In this document: positions 25,286 to 37,769 of the stretch, in pieces | How the letters are laid out: every line of letters starts with the position of its first letter | Numbering within the stretch: the stretch's first letter is position 1 | Assembly (NCBI RefSeq): GCF_020382885.2 | Contig: NC_058506.1 | Location: forward strand, 14,176,318-14,240,317 | Direction of reading: 5' to 3' | DNA: 64,000 bases | Source: Scatophagus argus | Lineage: Eukaryota > Chordata > Actinopteri > Scatophagidae | The notes under the pieces: generated by a model | Seen by the model: only the letters and a program-made list of their open reading frames with translations | Databases searched by the model: none | What the model was told of the DNA's origin: nothing | Program-made: the position numbers and the translations under genes

Positions 25286-27936
25286 ATGAAGCCAGCAGTG
25301 ATTCTGCTGGGCCTCATCCTCCTGCTGGACAAAACCTTTTCTGCAGAAGGTACGTTTTCCAGGAATTCAATTTTCGACGTATTAAGTGTACCATTAATAT
25401 ACAATATTCATCATTTGTTGTACACTCACTGTGAGATGTGTTACTTTTAAAGTAATTAATCAAGTATTCTCCTGTTCATTTATGTGCTGTAGCTGAAAAT
25501 AAGAAAAACAATGTGTATTTTGTATTTATTCCTAATGGAAAAAATCACAGCTTTTTAGAATCCTTTTCAGGTGCTTTTAATACACAGTGAAAGCAGCTCA
25601 CAAAGACGCACATACGCATTAAATGCACACACAAAAACATTATGCATTGAGACATATAGTAAGTTTTTGGCATTATACTGACCCTCGTTACTCAAGTACT
25701 GCACTACTGTAGAATTCTGAGGTGCTTGTACTATTGTAGTATTTGCATTTTACATAACTGATACACCACCACATTTGAGAGAAGTATTGTACCTTTTGTC
25801 TGCACTACACTGCACTTGTCATCTTAAAGTTACTATTTCAACTATTTCAATGAAATGATAAAAGAAAAATAAGATAAACTCAGAAAATCCAACACTCTGG
25901 ATGAATTCGTTAATTTAAAAAAAAAATTCACAGATGAAAGAAAGATTAATGAAAAGTAGGTTGGGAACAGCTAGACTAAAACTATACGTCCTAACTACAA
26001 ACAACAACAGTAAAACACTCCTTATAGACCTCACTGCTAAATCAGCATCAGTAATTTTAAAATCACATTATTATAATATTACATTTCTGTAGAAGGAATG
26101 CTTTAACTTTTCCTACTTCAAGTACATTTTGCTGATAATTATAGTAAAATATCTGGATACTTATTCCATCACTAGTTACCAAATGGTGAAGCCTGAGATT
26201 GAGTCATTTCGCACTGAAACAAACAAACAAACAAACAAACTGCATTTCCACAGAGTCCTGCGTGGGTCGCTGCGGCTCCTTCAGCCCGCGGAGCAAATGT
26301 CAGTGTGACTCCAAGTGTGTGTACTATGGAAGCTGCTGTGAGGACTTCGAAACCATATGCCCTAAAAAAAGTCAGTAGGGCAGCAGAGCATTTTCTTTTC
26401 CCTGAATAAACTTTTTGCATTTCAGCGAATAAAGTTCTTGGCTTTTCCTCATGTGATGAAACTTTCTGGCCTCAGCTGTGCGCGGCGACACCTTCGAGGA
26501 CGGAGATGACGTGATGGCTCCTAATGAGAGCGCTACAGCCTCAGTACCCACTTTCAACGCAGAAGTACCAACCACCCCTGCCTCTCCTCCGCCCACCACC
26601 GCACCAGGGACTAAGCCACCTGTGGACCCTGACGCAGCGGCCTGCAGTGGTCGACCGTTTGATGCTTTTCTGCAGCTGAAGAATGGATCAATATATGCAT
26701 TTAGAGGTAAGTTTTCCCTGTCCCATAAGTGTATGTACAGTGTAGTCCCTGCCTCCCTCTAGACCTAACACTAGTTGTATTTGATATTTTAAATTGTTAA
26801 TCAGTTTTGATACTTTTTCAGCTTAATTGAAATGAACAACACTGATTCAAAGCCTGCTCTTTCCTCTAGGTGAATACTTCTTTGAGTTGGATGACAAGTC
26901 CATACTTCCTGGTTACCCCAAACTCATTCAGGATGTGTGGGGAATCTCTGGGCCCATCGACGCTGCATTCACACGCATCAACTGCCAGGGAAAATCCTAC
27001 ATCTTTAAGGTAAAAGCTTCTGTCTCTCTTGACTCTGGGAACAGTGAGTGTTTATTTATGAAGCTATAGGTGGATCTGACCTTTCTTTATATAGGAACCC
27101 AAGTTAATACAAAAAGTACCACACATCGTATCACATCAGGTATTCACAAACAGTGTCTGGCCTCATCATGGGATAACATTTATTTTAAATGTGTTATTCT
27201 AGTGTTGTTCCCTTTTATGAATCAGGTTGGAATTTAGTCATTGTTTATAATGGACATGCATTTGATGCTGTTTCTTTTGCCACAGGGGAACCAGTACTGG
27301 AGGTTTGAAGGTGATGTCTTGGATGTGGACTATCCTCGAGACATATCAGTCGGCTTTGATGGCATACCAGATGCTGTTGATGCCGCGTTTGCCATACCAG
27401 CACCGAGTCACCGTGGCAAAGAGAAAGCCTACTTTTTCAAAGGTATTTTTGTAGGGATGCGTTCAGTATTTTTAAGCTCCCAGTGCCCACACTGTCATGG
27501 GATTTTTGAATGCAGGATTCTTTTTATATATATATATATTTACTTTTTTCTTTATATACTGTGGTATTACTCAGTACAACTCATTATTTCAGGAAGCCTG
27601 TGCTGTAAAGTGGCATTTCCTTGTTTTATCATTTTATACTGACTAAAGCTTTATTATTATATGAGGAGTTTTGGCACAGGGCATAGATGCAGCGGGAAGA
27701 AAAAAAATTGTCTGTCATGTGTTTGTTCCTGTCTTCAGGGGACAATTATTACCAGTATGAATTCAAACATCAGCCTTCCCATGAGGAGTGTGTCCTCATG
27801 AGTACGTCCTCCCCGTCTCTTCTTTTCACGCAATACACGGACCTCTTCTGCGATCCGACATGGGAGGACCTCTTCACAGAGCTCTTTGGAAGCTCCTGTA
27901 AGGCTCAGCCGTGTTTTTTGTATTTTCTTTTCTTTT

Positions 27937-27971
<35 letters not shown>

Positions 27972-28589
27972 CTAATCAACTCTCATTTTTACTCCTCATT
28001 CAGTCAGCAGTCACCACACAGGCCTCCGTTTCACCAGTAGGGACTGGCAGGGCATCAGGCCCCCAGTAGATGCTGCCATGGTGGGACGAGTCTACCTCAG
28101 TCCCAAGCCCACATCTTCTCCGTTAACAAAGAGGAGGAGCGGTCGGAGGAAGAAGCCCAGCAAGAAACGTACACAACGAAGAAGGATGAATCGCCATGTG
28201 TTGTTTGATGATTTGTGGGGTTACGGTGACTGGTTTGACTATGACTACAGAGACAACACCGATGAGAGCACCACACAGACGCACAAAAGCACCCCTGTTC
28301 AAAATGTGTACTTTTTCAAGAAAGGTATGAATATGGGGCTGTCCTGAGGCAAAATTCAAGTTAAAGCAATTACAAGAATGTAAACGATTCTCTTTAACCT
28401 TCTCCCTTTCACTGTTTTTATTTATATGCTTCTTTTCTTTTCGTCGTGGCAGATAAATACTACAGAGTGGATCTGCAGACAAAACGTGTGGACTCTGCCA
28501 ACCCTCCTTACCCACGATCCATTGCCAAATACTGGCTGGGCTGCAAGCATGAAGAAGCACCTGATGCATCAAGAGCAGAGAGGAGATAG
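25286..28589 (+). CDS. vtn: Vitronectin, 8 exons, complete
   Basis: Secreted plasma and matrix glycoprotein that binds integrins, PAI-1, heparin and terminal complement complexes. Exons: 25286-25349, 26254-26370, 26476-26706, 26870-27009, 27286-27442, 27739-27897, 28004-28324, 28453-28589; phases match, 441 residues (human 478). Residues 1-19 are a signal peptide (MKPAVILLGLILLLDKTFS). The somatomedin B domain spans about 22-60 with all eight Cys (24, 28, 37, 39, 43, 49, 50, 57). RGD follows at 63-65 (TVRGDTF). A Thr/Pro-rich acidic linker precedes hemopexin-like repeats starting near FDAFLQLKNGSIYAFRG, each marked by DAAF and YFFK-type strands. A cluster of Lys/Arg at about 332-353 (KRRSGRRKKPSKKR) sits inside the last third, in the place of the mammalian heparin-binding region. 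Paralogue letter (vtna or vtnb) cannot be fixed. Convergent with sebox, as in human. Confidence 0.95.
27945..27969. repeat. (TG)n in vtn intron 6
   Basis: Short TG microsatellite about 35 bases before the acceptor of exon 7, close to where the branch point and polypyrimidine tract lie; length changes could affect splicing. Confidence 0.9.
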
Positions 28590-28768
28590 ACCAGCTGACT
28601 GAGTCCTTAGCTTGGAGAAACTAGTTTAGTGTGTGTTTTAAACGCATCTCTGTACGGCAAGTCTCAAAGTAATTCCAATGTGAGCTTCTAGTGGCTTCTG
28701 TCATTTTTTGTTAATCTATTTTGTTCATGATAAACTACTCCCCCTCATGCCCCATCCATATTCAGACG

Positions 28769-28774
28769 AATAAA
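28769..28774 (+). promoter_or_regulatory. AATAAA poly(A) signal of vtn
   Basis: Canonical hexamer 180 bases after the vtn stop; first such signal downstream on the plus strand. Confidence 0.7.
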
Positions 28775-29703
<929 letters not shown>

Positions 29704-29768
29704 TTATTTGAAGTTCTCATGTAATACTCTACAATATACAATAATACCCATATATTGTTTCTATACAT

Positions 29769-29774
29769 TTTATT
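29769..29774 (-). promoter_or_regulatory. AATAAA poly(A) signal of sebox
   Basis: TTTATT on the plus strand, 91 bases beyond the sebox stop; another copy lies at 29703-29708. Confidence 0.6.
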
Positions 29775-29864
29775 CACATCGTCCACAGTCCTTCCTTCAA
29801 GGCAATCTCATCATAAATAACGTGCTCTGTTTGTCGTGTCGAGTGTCTATCTTCCTTTTGTCAA

Positions 29865-31236
29865 TTAGCCCAAAAGATAATCGATCATCGTAGCAGAAAT
29901 GTCCAAATCCGACAGACTGAAGTCGCCTAGGTCCTGAAAGCACAGATCAGACAGATCGTCCATGGACTCGTCGGTGCTGAAGAAGTGTTGGTGGTCCAGC
30001 TGAACCTGAACGCCCTCCTTGGGTCCAAGATGTGTGACTGTGGCGCAGCGGCTACCCACAGGCTCGGATCCCCGAGCACCGTCAAGGAAGGCCTGAAAGT
30101 CCTCTGTCAAATCCCATTCACCGAGCCCGCTGTCTGGAAACACCTCATGGCAGTAATCAGTAAAGTCTGGGGTTTGGTAGTAATGGTCCTGGGGTACTCC
30201 TGGGAGACATGGTCCAAACGGGGAGCAGGATGGAGCTTGGTCGGCGCAGACAGGGGATGTAGGCGCGGGCAGGGACATGGCCTGACTCCCGAAGATGGTT
30301 GAGAGCCTGGAGGACTGAGGTGAACTGGGGGCATGGTAGCCTGACGGGGAAGGCAAGTTGGGAGTAGACAGGACAGAAGGAGCAAAATGGGGGAATGGTG
30401 GACTGGGAGATAGGGTGCCGGGCAGCTGCGGATCAAGGTAGTCTGTGGAGGGTTTGGGGACCCCTCTGGATGGTTTCTTGCTCTTGAAATAGCGTGCGCG
30501 TCGATTCTGAAACCAGACCTGTTGATAAGAATGAACTGTGGTTATTTTGTTGTTTTTTAATGGAACATATATATTGACATATAAAAACCTAAGCTTGGAG
30601 AGTCTGTGGAGCACATGCCATACCTGAATTGTAGACTCTGGCAGCCCAGTTATAGAAGCAAGAGACTCCTTCATTTTAATATCAGGGTACTGCGTGGCAG
30701 AGAAGGCCCTCTCCAGCTCGCTCAGCTGCGCTTTGCTGAAAGTCGTGCGCTTCCGGCGGCGCTGGGTGTCCGAGCGCGTCCTATGGAGAGCATCATGACG
30801 TTCTACAAGAGGATAAAATGTTCCAGTTAGACTATAGATTCTTTGTTTCTGGCCTCTAGATTAGATTTAGATGCACAACGAGTACAGAAAATTAGCTACA
30901 CTTTAAGACTGGTGAATATATAGTATTTCCAATGATGGTGGACAAGATTAAATGTTGTGTACTTTATTGTAAAATTCGCTTGCAACCTTATGGGCAACCA
31001 ATAATATAAAAGAGAGCATGCATTATGTCTTATGGGCTACTCTAAAACCGGTTCCTGAGCCAGCCCTTTACAAAATCAAGGCCACTGAGTCACTCACCTC
31101 TGCTGGAGTCCTGTGCGTAATCATCGCTGTTGTTGTTGTTGTTCTTATCCAGGGCCGCCGCGGGCCAGTAGTGTCCCGAGTAAAATGCGTTCATCTCAGA
31201 AACATTACCGCCAGTAAAATCCAACCCGAATGCCAT
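29865..31236 (-). CDS. sebox: SEBOX-type paired-like homeodomain transcription factor, 3 exons
   Basis: A nuclear DNA-binding protein; the zebrafish homologue (mezzo/og9x) acts in early mesendoderm and the mouse gene in oocytes. Exons: 31098-31236, 30624-30802, 29865-30518, giving 323 residues with matching phases. The homeodomain covers about 61-120: [20 protein letters not shown], then helix 3 with [11 protein letters not shown]. Key residues are in place: Leu16 (76), Trp48 (108), Phe49, Gln50 (110), Asn51 (111), Arg53 (113). The second intron falls between homeodomain positions 46 and 47, the usual place in paired-class genes. Residues about 32-36 are a run of five Asn coded by AAC repeats. 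The C-terminal half is rich in Pro and Ser and ends in an acidic stretch ([19 protein letters not shown]) that looks like an activation domain. Gene identity is supported by the convergent vtn neighbour, as in human. A TATA box lies about 100 bases upstream. Confidence 0.9.
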
Positions 31237-31332
31237 TCTTCACCACAGAGTTCAGAGCAGAAAGTAAGCCTGAGTATACAGTTCCTTGAGTCCTCTCCTC
31301 GACACTGGTGAACAAGGCAGAATACCAGATGG

Positions 31333-31339
31333 TTTTATA
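31333..31339 (-). promoter_or_regulatory. TATA box of sebox
   Basis: GTATAAAACC on the minus strand, about 97 bases before the start codon, which predicts a 5' UTR of roughly 65-70 bases. Confidence 0.6.
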
Positions 31340-34300
31340 CTTTGCCTGACTCATAAAACGACCCCCAAACTCTTGAACACCTCAATGGATATTGTCAAGC
31401 CTTACAAACACGTGCCTTTGATGTGTACTCACCTGTTAATGGCCGTCCGGCTAATAGGTGTCTGTTTGATCCCCGATGACCCATTAATGTGCCCGTTTAG
31501 CCTAGACGGAGCTTGTCCCATACTGTGGCGGTAAATCTTTGCACACAAAATGATTTGTAGCCTTCAAAAAATAAATAAAATAATCACTCACACCGGTGTA
31601 GTTTGTAAGGAAACTGGAGAACGGAAAAAATGACAACATATTTGACGCACGGGGTTTGGATGAACTGTCTAATACTATTTGATCAGATTTCTAAAGCAAT
31701 TTCCTAATTTCTAGGTTTCTCCTCACATAATTATAAACCAAAATAATACATGCTCGGTTGCACAAGGATGACAACATTGCAGGTAAAGCAACAATCGCAC
31801 TTCCCCGCTTTCCTGACACTTCAGTCTGTGGCACATCCTCTCCTCTACAGCCCGCTGCCTCCTGGTGCGCAGCAGAAAGAAACAACACGGTGTGTGGATA
31901 GTGGAAGTGTATTGAAGCTGCCGGAGTGTGAGGCTTCAGTCAGCTAAAATGTGTCGAGGTGACAAATCGGGCTACTTTTTCCTTCTTCCTGGTCGGTTGC
32001 GTTTCCACCGATCGAGACATCAAAACACCGGATAACGCACAGTCCAGCGCACAGCCAGTTCCCAGGCTGGTGCCAGACTCACAGTGTATGGGCTATCAGA
32101 AGCTGCATTTAAATGTCCAAACATAAAGCAGGCTCCGAGGGTGAAGGCTAAGACAGGATTAAGTCGGTGTCTGTCTTTTGCTTTCATTTCAGACAGCTGA
32201 AGTCAAATGTCACTCACGTTGTCAATGGAGATTATTATTTTTTTCGTATGTTCATAAAGAGAGCACGTGATGCATGATTTGGGGGTCACGAGCGCCCAGC
32301 ACTTCACTGAGGCATTAACCTTGATGATTGGCTCATATTAGCAGTGAAGTATTGCGCTTTGACCCCCACTTCTATCAACAATGGACCATTAAGATCGTAA
32401 CTCAAACTGCTGCCGGCACATGACTTCCATTAAGACAGCATATTGATACCAGAAATAGATGGGCTGTCGAAACCGGGTCACGTGCTACGACTTGACTGAC
32501 CCCTGAGACCCCTGACACTGAATACTTATTGTGTCGATCAGAAACATTAAGGAAATGCTATGTATTTTATATGGCCCCTCGCCTCTGTAGCCTCTGACAT
32601 TATTAAAGTTTCTAATCTATTTTTTGTGATGTTTTCTACAGTATTAGGAGTACAATCAAGAAATTAAAAAATAGACTTTCGATGAATTTCTAAATCATGA
32701 TGTAAATGTCCCACCAGCATATAAATTGCTCATCAATCAGCTTATTCGTCATGACAGCAAACTAAATTGTCACATTTGGACTGTTGGTTGGCCAAAAGAC
32801 ATCTGAAGGTGTCAAAATGCTGTGTTTAATTACGACTAATATTAAAAAATAATAGAATGATCAAAGAAATAATCAGCAAAACAATCCATCGTAAGTATAA
32901 AAATAATCATTATTTTAAGCCTCAGAAGGGTCAAAACCACCAACGAAAGAAAAACACTGCTTACACTTCAATGCATGAATAGGAATGGACTCCGGTACTT
33001 TAATGACAGGCACAGGGGCCTATTTTAAACTGAGTAACATATTTAATTTGTAACTTTTACTTACTTGCTACTTACAGCATATGTACAATATGGTATTAGT
33101 ACTTTAGTGCAGGATAAAATGAACCATCTTTAGTGCTCATTTGTGTGAAGGAGAGTGAGAGTAAAATAGAAGCCACTAGGTGGCATAATCTGACAATATC
33201 TATCTATCTGTCTGTCTGTCTGTCTGTCTGTCCGTCCATCTATCTTGTCTCATGTTTGGACAGTGTTATAATCTTGGACTACTTCCTTTTTTGGTTCACC
33301 TATAAACCATCAATGGTACACCTTTGTTTAATTTACCTTCCAAGTCAATAAAACAGAAAATAATTTCAAATGTGAATACAAATAAATAAATTCAGCACAA
33401 CAAGCCTTCCAGAAATTTCTCTTTGCTTTCTTTAAATGCTAACGGGCCATGCAGTCTGATATTAATAAGAACATGACAGGCTTGACAGGCACGCTGGGGT
33501 AAAGATGACTTTACAGACCTGTAACAAATTAAAGGAAAAACCCAAATAAAATTTTAGAGAATTATATCAAATGCAGATGCCTCTCACACCCCACATGTTA
33601 AACTCACTTTCATTTTTTCCCTGACAGAGAGCACTCTGCTCCACCATCACTACAGCACCAAATGAGGGACTGTCTTTTGGAGGAATGTCTTCCCTCCCTC
33701 CAGTAAAGAAATGAGATGGAGCACCATCATTTTCACTTTCTGTTTGCCAAAGAGTTCACATAAGTGTAGTTCCCAAATAATTTGATTTCGAAACACATTT
33801 TTAGTTTGGGTAAAATTGTCACTACATTAATACAAACTAATTTTACTAAAATTTCAGGGGTGAAATCACAAATAGACATGATGACCTGCTTCAGACCCTT
33901 CTCCTTTCCCTCTCACACTTTACTTTGTCCATTTGAGTTTCTGTCCTGTTCTGCGGCCTGCTATGCTGTATTCCGGACCTGTCCATAAAAAATGCACAAC
34001 TGTCCTTCTCTCTGCGTCTGAACGCCTGAGTTTATACCTCACAAACTCAGGTGTGCACACAGAGAAACGCTGCTCTTCTGTGTCCACACTCCTCTCTAAG
34101 AAATCGGGATCGACACTCAGGTGTGAATGACGCTGTGCCATCCTCTCCCTCACCTACATCCTCGCTCCCTCCTTCACAATACACAAACACCATTCCTCAG
34201 CCTGCTGTTTGATGTGGAAACTCTGTCCACATTTCCTGTCAGCCTGAGAGATTTTTGGGCCCAATCCATGTGCTGCAGTGGCCGAGGTGAGAGGGTTACT

Positions 34301-35479
34301 CCTTGCCCATGTCCCATACTGTAAAAGCCTTTCTGGATCTGAGAAATAGAAGCTGAGTGTGATTCCAGCTTGGCTACAGATAAAAGAAACTCAAGAATCT
34401 GTAGGGGAAGAAGAGAAAGCATCAGATATGATTTAGTGCAGGTATAGTTACAAAATAAATAGATATTACGTCTGAGAAGGAAGGTGAATGACCATTTACA
34501 GCACTGCAATATAGTAGGTTGCTGTGACTTGACTGATGAAAGTACAAAATGCAAGAGGGCAGAGCAAAGAGGCCAAGAAGATAATTGTGGCTTCAGGCTG
34601 TGTCATTTATCATTCCATAAAATTAATAATGCACAAAATGTCTTGCAAAATACAAACTCCTTCTCAAGCATGACATCTGCATACTGTTTGTGTTTGGTGT
34701 TTGTCTTATAGTTTCTCTGCATGTTTGTATAAAGGCCCAACCATGGACTTGTGTTGAAAACATGAAAAATAAAGTTAAATAAATAAAAGGTTTGTTTAGA
34801 AAATCAGCATTGCCATTCAGGGACTTGGACCAGGCTGGATGGATGATGGAATATCACTCTTGAAATAGAAAATTCTCTCAATTCCACTGTTTCATTATGT
34901 CAGAGTATCACGTAGTGCTGAGATTTAAAGCCCAGGTGTGACTCCTGGCCTTTGATAAAAGAGATACATCCACATCAGATAACTCAGTAAATACTGCATT
35001 ATAAATATTGATTATGATGCCATGATATACTACTCTTTTGCTAGAATTATTAATGTGTCATGTTACTTTCACACATATCTTTATAAGCTGTGATGTTTCT
35101 GTTCCTGTGTTCAAACACTGTTAGAAATATTAAATATTGTTATGATCCTTTAACACAACTGTACATTAGATGTTTTTAAAAACATTCCTGAGGAATTTTT
35201 CACATCCCTTTACTTTAGTTTTATGAAAGAGTTGGGAGAGCTCTTTGAGTCCTTGTGTAGTGTAGTTTGTTGATGTAGCTTCTGTTTGGGAACCTTTGCT
35301 GCTGTAGGTCTACATGGAGCCACAGTCCAGCCCGGAAAACCCAGGATGAAACCTCAGCTTCTCCTGCAGGTTGCAGCTAAACCTTCATCAGCTTAGCGGA
35401 TGTGTGTGTACAAACATAAAAATCAGCACTTGGCTCGGATATGTGACACACATTAAAAAAACAAAAACTAAACCAAGAC
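31340..35479. other. Intergenic region between sebox and aldh3a2
   Basis: No exon recognised. The part nearest sebox (31340-32500) is less AT-rich and may hold its upstream control elements; this is inference. A GATA/GACA-type tetranucleotide tract occupies 33198-33245. Open frames of 60-126 codons occur but have no homologous look or splice support. Confidence 0.55.
33198..33245. repeat. TATC/TGTC tetranucleotide microsatellite
   Basis: Tandem TATC units followed by TGTC units and a few TCCG/TCCA variants. Confidence 0.9.
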
Positions 35480-35875
35480 TACCAGCAATGCTAGCAGCTC
35501 CATGAAGCCAGGCACAGCAGTGATTTTAGCTAGCTGCTAATGTTAACAAGCTAACATGCTCACGATGACTCTGCTGACGTAATAAGGTATGACGTTCACA
35601 ATGTCCAACTTTACTATTTTAGTCCAGCATTTTAGCAAACTGGCAAATAAAAAAAACACCATACACTGAAGCTGAAGCTGATGGAAACGACTTTAGTTTT
35701 GCGGGTATGTCTTCATAAAGCAAACTGATGCATCAATTTGCATTTTGACCTGACAATGAGGGGATCATAGCTAATTATGCCAATCTCACGGTGGAGAAAG
35801 CAAATACTTAATTTGATAGGATTCGTCCTCTGGGCACCATGAATGTCAGTACGAAATTTCATGGCGGAAATCCTA
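35480..35875 (-). repeat. Interspersed teleost repeat, longest copy
   Basis: On the minus strand it contains the phrases 'atttcgtactgacattcatg', 'gcccagaggacgaatcc', 'cccgcaaaactaaag' and 'gtgagcatgttagc', ending with TGGAGCTGCTAGCATTG. This is the same family as the pieces at 9885, 15066 and 51295. No open frame, so probably a non-autonomous DNA transposon. Confidence 0.65.
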
Positions 35876-36002
35876 AGATATTTTCCCCTTGGACCACCGT
35901 GTTCTTCCTAAGCCGCCACCGTCCTTACAGCCACTCTTGTAGGAGCGCCTGGAGGTTTGGTCCTGCCCCTGTGTGGAGGGTGTTGCCTAACGGTAGTGTT
36001 GT

Positions 36003-36101
36003 GTTTCTGTTTCTTTCCCAGGTCACATCAGATCCTCTTCTGCGGGCCACCCTACCATCAAGACTGAAACGAATCTCAAGAAAGCGAGACAAATAATTCA
36101 G
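36003..36101 (+). promoter_or_regulatory. Possible non-coding first exon region of aldh3a2
   Basis: A GC-richer stretch ending at CAG with a GTAGGA donor-like sequence at 36102-36107, followed by about 1.67 kb with no exon before the first coding exon, whose ATG lies one base after its acceptor. A 5' untranslated exon must therefore exist upstream, and this is a candidate. Not proven. Confidence 0.3.
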
Positions 36102-37329
36102 GTAGGAATAAATCAAAAGCAACCGTGCAACGTTTCTGTGTCATTTAAGAGCTAACGGCTACAGGCAGGGGCCAGCGGAAGCGCGGAAATGTCGAGAAAC
36201 GGACTGAAGAAAACTATTTGACAGCAAAGCTCTTAAGATTACAATGCACGGTTGTGACAGATTAGTATAACGATGTACGATAACTGCTGAAGAGGTCTGG
36301 TGCAGTTACAGGGTTATAACGTTTTGTATGCTCGGTAACCAAGCGTCCATTGAACCAAATGACAGGCGGCTCGTTGTAACAGTTGAGAGTTTAGAGTCTC
36401 AACGCCGCGACTTCAACTTTGACCGAGTAACGCTGGAAATAATTCTCATGTAGGCTTCCTATTACACTCCTGTTAACAACGCATTCAGCGCGTTTTCTAT
36501 AAACAAAGAGCTGACAGGAGGGTCATGTAAACTGCTTCCCTGTAGATCAATACAACGTTTAACTGCTTCAAACAACGTCCACCTGCTGTTATTTAACGGT
36601 CATACCGTATAGAAGTGTACACATCCTGAATTTTAGTGAAATTATCAGTAGGCTGTAGGCCCAACTGTAAAAATACCAGCGTTGGAGTACTGAGATTTTT
36701 TTATTCTTAGGTCAGAGTGTAACAGTACTTTATTACAAGTAAAATCCCGTGTTGATAATATTACTTGAGCAAAAGTAAGTAAATATTATCAGGAAAATGC
36801 ACTTAAAGCTTTAAAAGAAAAAAAAATGAATATAAACGCAAAATTTTGCAGGAGGAACTAACTTGTAACTCTTCTGTAATTGATTATTTTCTCAGTTAAA
36901 CAACTGATCTTTCGGGTGGTAAAACTTCATAAGATTGTGGTAAATGCTGTCACAATTACTCAGAGCCCAAAGTGACATCTTCGCAAAACTTGTTTTGTCC
37001 AACAGAAATTCTAAATCCTTTAACTTAAATGAAAATGATTTAAATGATTCAAAGGAAAAGCGATAAATCTTGAATCTTGAATGAAAAAATGGTTTAAACG
37101 ATTATCAGAATGGCCAGTAAATTTTCTCTGTGTCTAATTGATTTATAGATTAATCATACAGCTGGTTTTGTAATATACTGTTGGGTTGTTTGATTTAGAA
37201 CAAAACATAATTTTTCACAAGTGCTTCATATGTTTTGTGTGAATAGGCCATCTATTGGTTGAGATAGACAGAGAGGGAGATAACAGAAATAACAGAGCTA
37301 TGAACAGTAATTGTAATGATATCTATAAT

Positions 37330-37545
37330 AATAGGAATAAGAATAAGCCTATAGCAGTGTAACCAGTGTCTAAGCCACCCCGAACTATAAACTTCATCAG
37401 AAAGGGAAATTTTAAGTCTACTCTTAAACACAGAGAGGGTGTCTGCCTCCCGGACCAAAACATGAAGATGGTTCCATATGAGTGGATCTTGGTAACTAAA
37501 CGAACCACATGTAACCCTGCATCCTGGAAGAGCAGCATTCCAGTT
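37330..37545 (+). repeat. Fragment of an abundant teleost interspersed repeat
   Basis: The stretch with 'actataaacttcatcagaaa', 'ggaaattttaag', 'agagagggtgtctgcctccc' is a recognisable segment of a repeat present in many fish genomes. The nearby sequence 37631-37670 ('tttccccactgtgggac', 'aaataaagga') resembles a retroelement tail. The family name is not known to me. Confidence 0.6.
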
Positions 37546-37769
37546 AAGTAATAGGAGACATATTACGTACATTAGTAAAGTGAACCAAAACCACAGTGTG
37601 CCTGTAGCCAATTACATAATAATTAATTGACAGTTTCCCCACTGTGGGACAAATAAAGGAAATTCTTATTCTAATCAGTTGATGTGTGCACTACAGCATC
37701 AAATGTTGTACTTAACTATGTTTAGTATTACTCTTATAACAGTCTTTTTGAACTTCCTTTTCTCCCAGG

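Noticed and set aside
30107-30436. 109-codon frame antisense or shifted to sebox exon 3
   Set aside because: Shadow of the Pro/Ser-rich sebox coding exon in another frame.
33920-34153. 77-codon charged minus-strand frame between sebox and aldh3a2
   Set aside because: Composition looks protein-like but no homologue or splice signal was recognised; overlapping plus-strand frame also open.
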